From: Agromyces luteolus
Lineage (GTDB): Bacteria; Actinomycetota; Actinomycetes; Actinomycetales; Microbacteriaceae
Assembly (NCBI RefSeq): GCF_009729855.1
Contig: NZ_WODA01000007.1
Span: 1-64,000 of the forward strand
DNA: 64,000 bases
Direction of reading: 5' to 3'
Shown here piece after piece: positions 47,039-55,612 of the stretch (positions within the stretch are counted from its first letter, which is position 1; each line of letters begins with the position of its first letter). Both the position numbers and the translations under genes were made by a program. The notes beneath the pieces are model-generated. The model was not told the DNA's origin. It saw nothing but the letters and a program-made list of their open reading frames with translations, and did no database searches.

Positions 47039-49413
47039 GCACGGCCACGGGTGCACGCCGTCCGGACTCCGCGCGGGGTCGGGCGCCGCTCAGGATCGCG
47101 GGCGCGAGCCTCGGCTCCGCGCTCGTGAGCACGGCGATGATCATCGCCGTCGCGGGAACGGCGATGCTCCCGTGGTGGCCGATCTACGAGAGCCCGGCGT
47201 TCGTGCACGCCGCGGGGGTGGCGATCCTCACCGGGGCGGCCATCGGCTTCGCCGGCGCCGTGTGGTCCTGGCCGTCCTGGGCGGTGGCGTCGGCGATCGC
47301 GGCGGCGTACCTCGTCCTGGGCGTGCCCGTAGCGGTGCCGACGAGCGCCTACGCCGAGGTCCTGCCGACCGCCGAGGGGCTCGTCGAGCTCGTCGCCGCG
47401 GTGGCGCTGTCGTGGAAGCAGCTCGTCACCATCTCCGTCCCGGTCGGCTCGTACCAGGCGCTGCTCGTCCCGCCGTTCGTGCTCGGAGTGATCGCGACCG
47501 CGACCGCCGTCACGATCGCGCTCCGCACGCGCCGCCCGTCGACGGCGCTGCTGCCGCCCGCCGTGCTGCTCGTCGTCGGCGTGGTGCTCGGGGTCGTGCA
47601 CGACGAAGCGGCGTTCGAGGCGGGCGTCGCGTTCCTCGTCACCGCGATCGCGTGGCTCGTGCGCGTCGCCATCGCCGAACGTCGGCGGGCCGTCGTCGAG
47701 CACTCCGGCGAGTCGACGTTGGCGGACGTGCGTCGTATCGTCGGCGCGACCGCCGTCGCGGCCGTCGCCCTCGTCGGTGCGACCGCTGCCACGTTCGTGC
47801 TCCCGCCCGGGCCCAGGGACGTGGTCCGGGCCGAGCTCCGACCCCCGTTCGAACCGAGCGACTACGACAGTCCGCTGGCGGCGTTCCGGGCCGCATTCGC
47901 GCCCGAGGTGGCCGAGGACGAGATGCTCCGCGTCACCGGGCTCCCCGCCGGGGCCGGGTTGCGGATCGCCACGCTCGACACGTACGACGGCATCGTCTAC
48001 TCGGTGGGAGACAGCGATCGCTCGGGCGCATCCGGACAGTTCTCGCGACTGCCCTACCGACTCGACCAGACCGCGACCCCGGGCGAGGAGGTCCGGCTCG
48101 ACGTCGCCGTGCTCGGCTACGACGACGTCTGGGTGCCCGGCGTCGGCCGGCTCGAACGCATCGCCTTCGCCGGCCCACGGGCAGGCGAGCTCGAGGACGG
48201 GTTCGCGTACAACGACGTGACCGGCACCGCCGGCGTGCGATCCGGCCTCCGGTCGGAGGACCGGTACACGGCCGACTCGATCGCCTGGATCGAACCGGTC
48301 GACCTCGCCGAGCTCCGGCCCGGCGGCGCGGTCCTGCCGGATTCCCCGGATCCGCCCGACGCGCTGCTCAGGCTGCTCGACCGCTGGACGCGCTCCTCGG
48401 ACGAGCCGGGCGTGCGGCTCGCCGGTCTCGTCGAGGGCCTCCACCGCGAGGGATACGTCAGCCACGGCGTCGGCGAGGACGAGGTGCCCAGTCGATCGGG
48501 CCACGCCCTCGACCGTCTCGCGGAGCTCGCGACGGCCAAGCCGATGGTCGGCGACGGAGAGCAGTACGCCGTCGCGGCGGCGATGCTCGCGCGCGCCATC
48601 GGCTTCCCGACGCGGGTCGTGGTCGGCTACCTCCCGGCGGACGGCGACGGCGACGGCGACGGCGACGGTTCCGGTTCCGGCGACGGCGACTCCCGCTCCG
48701 CCGGCGACGGCGACGTGGTCTTCCGCAGCGCCGACCTGCAGGCGTGGATCGAGGTCCAGGCCGAGGACGGTGCGTGGATCGCGGTGGATCCGAACCCGGA
48801 GGTCCGGCCGATCCCGGAGCGGCAGCCCGACGAGCCGACCGTGGTCTCCCGGCCGCAGTCCGCGCTGCCGCCCCCCGAGGACCCGACGCCGGTCGACGAC
48901 CTGGCCGCCGAGCCGGACTCGGGCTCCGAGGACCCGGACCGGGGCGCGGGATGGCTGGACGCCATCCTGGCCGTCCTCCGCATCGCCGGCATCGTGCTCG
49001 CCGCACTCGCCCTCCTCGCCAGTCCCTTCCTCGCGGTCATCGCTGCGAAGGCCCGCCGTCGACGCCTGCGCCGTCGGGCTCCGACGCCCGAGGAGCGCAT
49101 CGAGGGCGGATGGGAGGAGTTCGCCGACCAGGCGACGGACTACGGCTACCCGATGGCGCAGACCGCGACGCGCGCCGAGCAGGCCGCGGTCGTCGGCGGC
49201 CTCGGTCCGGCGGTGCTCGCCTCGGTCGTGGACCGCGCCGTGTTCGGGCCGGACGGTCCGGGTGACGGCGACGATGAACGCGTCTGGGCCGCGGTGGGCG
49301 AGTTGCAGCGGCGCATGGACGAACCGCGGACGTGGCTCGAACGCGCCCGAGCGCGCGTCTCGCTCGGTTCGCTCGGCGGGTACGCTGGCTCGCGGAAGGG
49401 AGCCGGGACGTGA
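47035..49413 (+). CDS. Transglutaminase-like membrane protein lacking catalytic Cys and His
   Basis: A 792-residue protein with about 6 N-terminal transmembrane helices (to about residue 265), a large outside region, one further helix (about 645-668) and a cytosolic tail with a DUF4129-like arrangement. The transglutaminase core is recognisable: GDGEQYAVAAAMLARAIG, PTRVVVGYLP, then LQAWIEV and VDPNPE. The position normally held by the nucleophilic cysteine is G508 and that of the histidine is Q569; only the aspartate (D585) remains. It should therefore not be an active transglutaminase or protease and may act as a binding scaffold. A Gly-Asp repeat (537-552) is inserted between core strands. 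Confidence 0.87.
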   Translation: MSTATGARRPDSARGRAPLRIAGASLGSALVSTAMIIAVAGTAMLPWWPIYESPAFVHAAGVAILTGAAIGFAGAVWSWPSWAVASAIAAAYLVLGVPVAVPTSAYAEVLPTAEGLVELVAAVALSWKQLVTISVPVGSYQALLVPPFVLGVIATATAVTIALRTRRPSTALLPPAVLLVVGVVLGVVHDEAAFEAGVAFLVTAIAWLVRVAIAERRRAVVEHSGESTLADVRRIVGATAVAAVALVGATAATFVLPPGPRDVVRAELRPPFEPSDYDSPLAAFRAAFAPEVAEDEMLRVTGLPAGAGLRIATLDTYDGIVYSVGDSDRSGASGQFSRLPYRLDQTATPGEEVRLDVAVLGYDDVWVPGVGRLERIAFAGPRAGELEDGFAYNDVTGTAGVRSGLRSEDRYTADSIAWIEPVDLAELRPGGAVLPDSPDPPDALLRLLDRWTRSSDEPGVRLAGLVEGLHREGYVSHGVGEDEVPSRSGHALDRLAELATAKPMVGDGEQYAVAAAMLARAIGFPTRVVVGYLPADGDGDGDGDGSGSGDGDSRSAGDGDVVFRSADLQAWIEVQAEDGAWIAVDPNPEVRPIPERQPDEPTVVSRPQSALPPPEDPTPVDDLAAEPDSGSEDPDRGAGWLDAILAVLRIAGIVLAALALLASPFLAVIAAKARRRRLRRRAPTPEERIEGGWEEFADQATDYGYPMAQTATRAEQAAVVGGLGPAVLASVVDRAVFGPDGPGDGDDERVWAAVGELQRRMDEPRTWLERARARVSLGSLGGYAGSRKGAGT
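48643..48690 (+). repeat. Hexanucleotide tandem repeat within the transglutaminase-like gene
   Basis: Four GGCGAC units, two GGTTCC units and two more GGCGAC units lie in a row, coding for (Gly-Asp)4 (Gly-Ser)2 (Gly-Asp)2. The unit is two codons, so gain or loss of copies keeps the frame and changes only linker length. It is a likely slippage site. Confidence 0.9.
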
Positions 49414-49997
49414 ACTGCCGGATCTGCGGTGCGACGTTGCCCGAGGGGGCGATGTTCTGCGGCGAGTGCGGAAGCTCGACGTCCGCGACGCCCGAGTCGC
49501 GCCGGCCCCACGATCCTCGGCCGGGAGACACCTACGTCATCCATCGGTCCGATTCCGGCGTGCTGAGCGTGCCGATCGGCGAGGCGGTCGAGGCCGGGAG
49601 TGCGGACCCGGCAGTGGAGGCCGCGCCGGTCCCGGAATCGGCGCCGACCATCGAACCCGCGGATGCGGCATCCGCCCGCTTCGTCCTGACCTTCACCACC
49701 GGTGAGGTGGTGACCGTCCACGGCACCGGTCTCGTCGGTCGCCGCCCGCTGGCGGAGCCCGGCGAGGCGTTCGACCACCTCGTGCAGATCGTCGATCGGG
49801 GCCTCTCGGTGTCGAAGACCCACCTCGAGTTCGGCGAGCACGACGGCGACCTGTGGGTCGCCGACCGGTTCTCCGCGAACGGCACCGTCGTCCGGCGGCC
49901 CGGCGAGGGCGGGGTCCGGTGCGAGCCCGGCCGTCGCGTGCTCGTTCCGCGGGGCAGCCGGGTCGAGATCGGCGAGCAGGCGTTCGTCGTCGCCTGA
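49410..49997 (+). CDS. Zinc-ribbon and FHA domain protein
   Basis: A 195-residue cytosolic protein. The N-terminus is a zinc ribbon with two CxxC knuckles (CRICG at 3-7 and CGECG near 18-22). A Pro/Glu/Ala-rich linker (about 30-90) precedes the FHA domain (about 95-190), with VGRRPLAEPG, LSVSKTHLEFG and RFSANGTVV holding the phosphothreonine-binding Arg, Ser-His and Asn-Gly. It resembles the adaptor-type FHA proteins of actinobacterial kinase clusters and could link kinase output to the FtsK-like ATPase encoded next. The GTG start overlaps the upstream stop, with AAGGGAG 7 nt before it. Confidence 0.88.
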   Translation: MNCRICGATLPEGAMFCGECGSSTSATPESRRPHDPRPGDTYVIHRSDSGVLSVPIGEAVEAGSADPAVEAAPVPESAPTIEPADAASARFVLTFTTGEVVTVHGTGLVGRRPLAEPGEAFDHLVQIVDRGLSVSKTHLEFGEHDGDLWVADRFSANGTVVRRPGEGGVRCEPGRRVLVPRGSRVEIGEQAFVVA

Positions 49998-50098
49998 CCG
50001 CGGGCGACTCGTCCTGCACGGCCGACGGGCCGATCGCGTGGACCGCTCGACGCCCGCGCGACCGGGGGATCGGAGTCGACGTCTGATCTGCTCGAGGC

Positions 50099-53035
50099 AT
50101 GACGGATGCCGCCACGAGCCTCGAGGCCCTGCCGGCGCTCCACGTGCCGCCCCTCCCGACCGAGCCCGCGCGTTCCCCCTTCCCGTGGCTCGCGACGGCC
50201 GCGCCGGTCGCCGGGGCCGTGGCGATCTGGGCGATCACGGGCTCGGTGGTCTCGCTCGCCTTCGCCGCGCTCGGCCCGCTCGTGGCGATCGCCGCCGTGC
50301 TCGACGCGCGCCGCACCGCTCGGCGCACGCGACGGCGGCAGCTCGTCCACCGCGAGGGCGAGTTCGGCCGGCTCCGCTCGGAGGTGGCCCGGCGCCACGA
50401 CCTCGAGCGGGTCGCGGCGTGGCGCCGGTCGCCCCCTGCCCGCGCGCTCGCGAGCCATGGTGCTCCGGCCTGGTCGTTCCCGCTGCCGGAGGCGGTCGTG
50501 GTCGGCTCGGGGATCGTCCGGAGTCGCCTGTCGATCGAGGGCGTGCGGGTCGAGGATCCCGATGCGGTCCGACTGGCCGCGGATGCCGCGGTGCTCGCCG
50601 ACGCGCCCGTGTGCGCGCCGCTCGCCGGGGGCATCGGCTTCGTCGGGGAGCCTGCGCTCGCCCGGGCGTCGGCTCGCGCGGCGATCGTCCAGGTCGCGGA
50701 GGCGACCGACCCGTCGCGGTGCCGCATCGTCGGCCCGTCGACGGCGTGGGACTGGCTCGTCGACCTCCCGCACCGGTCCTCGACGGCGGATGCCGCCGTG
50801 CTCCGCGTGGTCGAGGCGGTCGCCGGAGCGGGCGTCTCCGACGCGGCGGCGTCGGCGCGGGCCGAGGTCGGCGACCGCGACGGCGCCGTGATCGCGGTCG
50901 CGCCCGATGCGGCGTCCCTCCCGCCCGGGGTCCGCACCGTCGTCGAGGTGATGGCGCCGCGGAGCGCGCTCCTCCACGTGATCGGTGCGGACTCCCGCGC
51001 GCTCGAGCCGGAACTGCTGTCCCAGGCGGAGGCGGGGCGCGCAACGGATCGGCTCGCGCGCATCGCCGCGCGTGCGGGCATCGCATCGGGGCCGGCGGTG
51101 CTCCCCGACTCGATCGGGCTCGGCGGACTGCTGCCGGCCCCCGATCCGACGGCGGACCGATCGAGCCTCTCCGCGACGATCGGCGTCGGCGCCGACGGGC
51201 CGGTCGCGATCGACCTCGTCGCCGGCCCGCATGCGATCGTCGCCGGCACCTCGGGCAGCGGGAAGAGCGAGCTGCTCGTGGCCTGGATCGCCGCCATGGC
51301 GGCGCGATACGCACCCGACCGGGTGGCGTTCCTGCTCGTCGACTTCAAGGGCGGCGCGGCCTTCGAACCCGTGCGCGTGCTGCCGCATGCCGTCGGCCTG
51401 GTCACCGATCTCGACGAGGACGAGGCGGCGCGCGCCGTGGAGAGCATCCGCGCGGAACTTCGTCATCGCGAGCGCGTCCTGGCCGAGTCCGGGGCGCGGA
51501 GCATCACCGAGCTCTCCGGAGCGGTGACGCTTCCCCGGCTGGTGGTCGTCGTCGACGAGTTCCAGGCGATGATGGAGCGATTCGCGGAGCTCGGTGCCGT
51601 GGTGGCGGACGTCGCGGCGCGCGGCCGATCGCTGGGCGTGCACCTCGTGCTCGCGGCGCAGCGCCCGAACGGCGTCGTGCGCGAGCAGGTGAGCGCGAAC
51701 TGCGGCATCCGGATGTCCCTGCGCGTCCTCGATCGTGCGGACGGCGTCGCGGTGCTCGGCGTCGACGGGGCCGAGCGGCTCGACCCGAGCCGCCCGGGGC
51801 GTGCGCTGGTCGACCCCGGCGACGGTCGCGTGGTCGAGTTCCAGTCCGCACTCGCGGCCCGAGCGGAGATCGCGGGGATCGCGGCAGCACACGCCGGGTC
51901 CGCGCCGCCGCGGCGTCCGTGGCTCGATCCGCTGCCCTCGAGCATCGGACCCGACGACGTCGACGCCGTACTCGGAGCGGACGGGGCAGGGGGAGGTGCG
52001 GTCGACTCGACGGGGTCCGCCGCGCTGATCCTCGGTGTCGCGGACGAGCCCGCGGCCCAGCGTCGGATCGTCGCGACCTGGACGCCGGCGGTCGACGGGG
52101 CGCTGGTGGTGCTCGGCGCACAGGGTTCCGGACGGACCGCCCTCATCGAGGCGCTCGCGATGCAGGTCGCGCGTCGCCACGGCACCGCAGCGGTGCTGCG
52201 GGTCGAGGGCGCGCGCAGCGCCGTGTGGGATGCGCTCGCGACGCTCCGACGACGCACCACGGGACAGGCTGGGCCCGACGAGGAGGCCTCGGCCGTGCGA
52301 CTCGTGCTGGTCGACGACGTCGAGCTGCGCTTCGCGGGGTGGCCGGAGGAGCACCGGCTCGCCGCGCTGGAGGCGCTCGGCGAGCTGATCCGGGCGAGCC
52401 GCGCCGGCGGACCGGCGGTCGCCCTCGCGGCCGGACGTTCCGCCGCGCTCGGCTCGGCCGTCCGCGACGGTGCGGCCGTCCACGTGCTGCTGCGGCACGC
52501 GAGTCGCGGCGATCTCGTGCACGCCGGCGGCGACGGCCGCCTGCATCGCGGGGCCGCGCCGCCGGGTGCCGGTCAGTGGCGCGGGCACCCTGCCCAGTTC
52601 CTCCGCGCCGACCGCCCGACGGCTCCCGCGCCGCGGGTCGAGGCGCCGCCGCTCCGATTCGACACGGCCCGCCCCGTCGCCGTCGCATCGGCGCGACCGG
52701 GCGTCGACGCGGACGCGATCGGCCGGATCGCGCCCGAGGTCGAGCTGATCCGCCTCGCCGACGGCCCGGACGCCGCGCGGCGGGCACGGCACGCGATCGA
52801 CTCCGGTGGCGGCGGTGTCGTGATCGTCGGCGACGCCGATGCCTGGGCCGCCGACTGGGGCCTCGCCGCCGCGGCCCGCTCGCGCGCCGACCTCGTCGTC
52901 CATGGCAGCGGTCCCGAGTCGCGTGCGCTGGTGCGCGACGCCGGCATCCTGCCGCTGCTCGACGTCGATCGCGACCAGTGCTGGTTCACCGGTGTCGACC
53001 GCACGACGGAACGAGCGGCCTGGCCGGTCGCATGA
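50099..53035 (+). CDS. FtsK/SpoIIIE ATPase resembling EccC of type VII secretion
   Basis: A 978-residue membrane-anchored motor. Two hydrophobic helices (about 28-70) are followed by an N-terminal region and then tandem FtsK-like domains. The first has Walker A GTSGSGKSE (383-391) and Walker B VVVVDEF (about 481-487), and is complete. The second has a Walker A, GAQGSGRTAL (about 673), and Walker B LVLVDDVE. The third is shortened and has no P-loop, only a strand pair ending VVIVGDADAW. Three ATPase units after two helices is the EccC layout, where the first unit powers export. No WXG100, EccB, EccD, EccE or MycP gene is nearby. It starts 101 nt after the FHA gene with a poor ribosome site (GAGG). 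Confidence 0.87.
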   Translation: MTDAATSLEALPALHVPPLPTEPARSPFPWLATAAPVAGAVAIWAITGSVVSLAFAALGPLVAIAAVLDARRTARRTRRRQLVHREGEFGRLRSEVARRHDLERVAAWRRSPPARALASHGAPAWSFPLPEAVVVGSGIVRSRLSIEGVRVEDPDAVRLAADAAVLADAPVCAPLAGGIGFVGEPALARASARAAIVQVAEATDPSRCRIVGPSTAWDWLVDLPHRSSTADAAVLRVVEAVAGAGVSDAAASARAEVGDRDGAVIAVAPDAASLPPGVRTVVEVMAPRSALLHVIGADSRALEPELLSQAEAGRATDRLARIAARAGIASGPAVLPDSIGLGGLLPAPDPTADRSSLSATIGVGADGPVAIDLVAGPHAIVAGTSGSGKSELLVAWIAAMAARYAPDRVAFLLVDFKGGAAFEPVRVLPHAVGLVTDLDEDEAARAVESIRAELRHRERVLAESGARSITELSGAVTLPRLVVVVDEFQAMMERFAELGAVVADVAARGRSLGVHLVLAAQRPNGVVREQVSANCGIRMSLRVLDRADGVAVLGVDGAERLDPSRPGRALVDPGDGRVVEFQSALAARAEIAGIAAAHAGSAPPRRPWLDPLPSSIGPDDVDAVLGADGAGGGAVDSTGSAALILGVADEPAAQRRIVATWTPAVDGALVVLGAQGSGRTALIEALAMQVARRHGTAAVLRVEGARSAVWDALATLRRRTTGQAGPDEEASAVRLVLVDDVELRFAGWPEEHRLAALEALGELIRASRAGGPAVALAAGRSAALGSAVRDGAAVHVLLRHASRGDLVHAGGDGRLHRGAAPPGAGQWRGHPAQFLRADRPTAPAPRVEAPPLRFDTARPVAVASARPGVDADAIGRIAPEVELIRLADGPDAARRARHAIDSGGGGVVIVGDADAWAADWGLAAAARSRADLVVHGSGPESRALVRDAGILPLLDVDRDQCWFTGVDRTTERAAWPVA

Positions 53036-53120
53036 CGACGGATTCCGTCCGTCTCGGGCCGGTCCCGGCACTGATTCCGTGCGTGATGCTCGCAGAAATT
53101 AACGATTCGGACATCATCTG

Positions 53121-53149
53121 CTGATTTCCGCCACGCAGTGTGTCAGTAT
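53121..53149 (+). promoter_or_regulatory. potDABC promoter
   Basis: CTGATT (53121-53126) and CAGTAT (53144-53149, with an upstream TG) form a -35/-10 pair at 17-bp spacing. Transcription would start near 53156, about 37 nt before the potD GTG. The stretch is AT-richer than the flanking genes. Confidence 0.55.
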
Positions 53150-53192
53150 CTTCGCACCCCTGCACGCGCATGCATGTCGATTGGAGACCCTC

Positions 53193-54410
53193 GTGAGCAG
53201 CCGTCCCCTTCCCCAGGACCCCATCGTCCGCGCCCTCGTCGCGCAGGCCCGCCAGGCGCAGTTGACGCGACGCGGCCTGCTCGCCGGAGCCGGAGCCGGT
53301 GCCTCGGCGCTCGCGCTCGCGGCGTGCTCGACGGGCGGCGGCCAGGCCCGACCGTCGGCGGCGGCCGACGTCTCGGACACCGACAAGACCCTCAACTGGG
53401 CCAACTGGGCCGCGTACATCGACGAGGACGACGACGGCAACTACCCCACGCTGGTCCGCTTCACCGAGGAGACGGGCATCGAAGTGAACTACGACGTCGC
53501 CGTCGACGACAACAACACGTACTACGGCAAGGTCAAGGACCAGCTCGCGCTCGGACAGGACATCGGCGCCGACACGGTCTGCCTCACGGACTGGATGGTC
53601 TCCCGCTGGATCCGACTCGGGTACACCCAGGAGCTCGACCACGGCAACATCCCGAACATCGCCAACCTGGCGCCTGCGCTCGCGAATCCCAGCTTCGACG
53701 AGGGCCGCGCCCACTCCCTCCCGTGGCAGGGCGGCTTCGCCGGGATCTGCTGGAACACCGAGAAGGTGCCCGGCGGCCTCGAGACCGTCGAGGACCTCTG
53801 GAACTCCGAGCTGAAGGGCCGGGTCGGCGTGCTCTCCGAGATGCGCGACACGATGGGGCTCATCATGCTCCAGAACGGCGTGGACATCTCGAGCCCCGAC
53901 TGGGGCGACGCCGAGTTCGACGCGGCGATCGAGGTCCTCGACGAGCAGGTCGCCAACGGCCAGATCCGCAACATCAAGGGCAACTCCTACCTCGAGGACC
54001 TCAAGAGCGAGGACACGCTCGCGGCCATCTGCTGGTCGGGCGACATCACGGTCCTGAACGCCGAGGCCGGCGACAAGTGGCAGTTCGCCATCCCCACGGC
54101 CGGCGGCACCCTGTGGAACGACAACTTCCTGATCCCGATCGGCTCGCCGCGCAAGACGAACGCCGAGACGCTCATCAACTACTACTACGAGCCCGAGGTC
54201 GCCGCAGAGGTCGCCGCCTGGGTGAACTACATCACGCCCGTCGTCGGGGCGCAGGAGGCCGCCGTCGCGATCGACCCCGAGCTCGCCGAGAACCAGTTGA
54301 TCTTCCCCAACGAGGAGACGCTCTCGAACGCGTTCATCTTCCGTGCGCTGGACGGCGCCGAGGAGCAGAAGTACCAGACGCAGTTCCAGCAGATCCTCCT
54401 GGGTTCGTGA
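53193..54410 (+). CDS. potD: Polyamine ABC transporter substrate-binding lipoprotein
   Basis: Extracellular spermidine/putrescine-binding protein of 405 residues. The N-terminus carries a twin-arginine signal (LTRRGLLAGAGAG, 24-36) and a lipobox LAAC with the acylated C45, so it is a Tat-exported lipoprotein. The mature part is a PotD-type two-lobe binding protein (LNWANWAAYIDED near the start, and WNTEKVPGGLETVEDLW). The GTG at 53193 is preferred to a TTG 12 nt upstream because GGAG lies 6 nt before it. It is the first gene of potDABC. Confidence 0.92.
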   Translation: MSSRPLPQDPIVRALVAQARQAQLTRRGLLAGAGAGASALALAACSTGGGQARPSAAADVSDTDKTLNWANWAAYIDEDDDGNYPTLVRFTEETGIEVNYDVAVDDNNTYYGKVKDQLALGQDIGADTVCLTDWMVSRWIRLGYTQELDHGNIPNIANLAPALANPSFDEGRAHSLPWQGGFAGICWNTEKVPGGLETVEDLWNSELKGRVGVLSEMRDTMGLIMLQNGVDISSPDWGDAEFDAAIEVLDEQVANGQIRNIKGNSYLEDLKSEDTLAAICWSGDITVLNAEAGDKWQFAIPTAGGTLWNDNFLIPIGSPRKTNAETLINYYYEPEVAAEVAAWVNYITPVVGAQEAAVAIDPELAENQLIFPNEETLSNAFIFRALDGAEEQKYQTQFQQILLGS

Positions 54411-55609
54411 TGTCGATCCGCGAGTTCGCCGAGAGCGGCGCCGACCTCGAGCTGGTCGGCATCCAGAAGCGGTTCCCGGGTTTCACCGCGATCGAGGAGC
54501 TCGACCTGACGATCCCGGCCGGGTCGTTCTTCGCGCTCCTCGGACCGTCGGGCTGCGGCAAGACGACCACCCTGCGGCTCGTCGCCGGCCTCGAGGAGCC
54601 CACCGCGGGCCGCATCCTCATCGGCGGGAAGGACGTCACGGACACGAAGGCCCACCAGCGCCCCGTCAACACCGTGTTCCAGAGCTACGCGCTCTTCCCG
54701 CACATGTCGATCATCGACAACGTCGCGTTCGGGTTGAAGCGCCGCCGGATCGGCGACGCCCAGACCAAGGCGCACGAGGCGCTGAAGCTCGTCGAGCTCG
54801 ACCACCTCGCGCAGCGACGTCCCGCTCAGCTCTCGGGCGGCCAGCAGCAGCGCGTCGCACTCGCCCGTGCGATCGTCAACCGGCCCGCGCTGCTCCTGCT
54901 CGACGAGCCGCTCGGCGCGCTCGACCTGAAGCTGCGCCGCCAGATGCAGCTCGAGTTGAAGACGATCCAGGAGGAGGTCGGCCTGACCTTCCTCCACGTC
55001 ACGCACGACCAGGAGGAGGCCATGACCATGGCCGACACCGTCGCGGTCATGAACAAGGGTGCGATCGAGCAGATGGGCGCACCGGAGGAGCTCTACGAGC
55101 TGCCGCGCACGGCGTTCGTCGCGAACTTCCTCGGCAAGTCGAACCTGTTCACCGGCGACGTCGTCGGCACGACGGAGTCGGCGATGACGGTCGACGCCGG
55201 CGGACACCGCATCACGGTCGCGACGGCGCGTTCGCAGCGCCACCGCGGGCTCGTGACGGTCGGCGTGCGTCCCGAGAAGGTCACGCTCCACGCGGAGCAG
55301 CCCGACGAGGTCGCGGATCGCAACCTGCTCGGCCCCGGCCGGGTCATCGACGTCTCCTTCGCCGGGGTCAGCACGGAGTACATCGTGGCGGTGCCGGGCG
55401 TCGGCACGATGTCGGTCTTCGCCCAGAACATGACGTTCGGACCGGTCGCGCACGAGGGCTCCGAGGTCTGGCTGAGCTGGGACGTCGAGCACGGCTTCGG
55501 GCTCTCGGACGAGCCGGACGAGTCGTCGCGCTTCCCGGCCGACGCCGACACGCAGTCCATCGCGGTGCAGCGCCGGGAGGCGCTCATCACGGAGCTCGAG
55601 GGCAGCTGA
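54410..55609 (+). CDS. potA: Polyamine ABC transporter ATP-binding protein
   Basis: ATPase of the polyamine importer, 399 residues. Walker A is GPSGCGKTTT (about 44-53), the signature is LSGGQQQRVALARA (about 141), Walker B is LLLLDEPLGALD, and the H-loop is HVTHDQEEAM. The C-terminal regulatory TOBE domain (about 290-365) includes VGVRPEKVTL. The ATG overlaps the last base of the potD stop; the adjacent GTG three bases earlier is also in frame and would overlap by 4 nt. Confidence 0.94.
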   Translation: MSIREFAESGADLELVGIQKRFPGFTAIEELDLTIPAGSFFALLGPSGCGKTTTLRLVAGLEEPTAGRILIGGKDVTDTKAHQRPVNTVFQSYALFPHMSIIDNVAFGLKRRRIGDAQTKAHEALKLVELDHLAQRRPAQLSGGQQQRVALARAIVNRPALLLLDEPLGALDLKLRRQMQLELKTIQEEVGLTFLHVTHDQEEAMTMADTVAVMNKGAIEQMGAPEELYELPRTAFVANFLGKSNLFTGDVVGTTESAMTVDAGGHRITVATARSQRHRGLVTVGVRPEKVTLHAEQPDEVADRNLLGPGRVIDVSFAGVSTEYIVAVPGVGTMSVFAQNMTFGPVAHEGSEVWLSWDVEHGFGLSDEPDESSRFPADADTQSIAVQRREALITELEGS

Positions 55610-55612
55610 GCC

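Noticed and set aside
48643-48690. Hexamer array considered as a CRISPR or regulatory repeat
   Set aside because: Units are contiguous with no spacers, in frame within a coding gene, and encode a Gly-Asp/Gly-Ser linker.
47035-49413. Calling this protein an active transglutaminase or protease
   Set aside because: The aligned nucleophile and histidine positions are Gly and Gln, so an active-enzyme name would mislead.
53036-53192. Possible small WXG100 gene after the EccC-like ATPase
   Set aside because: The gap is only 157 bp, contains a good promoter for potD, and no frame encodes a WXG helix-turn-helix of about 100 residues.
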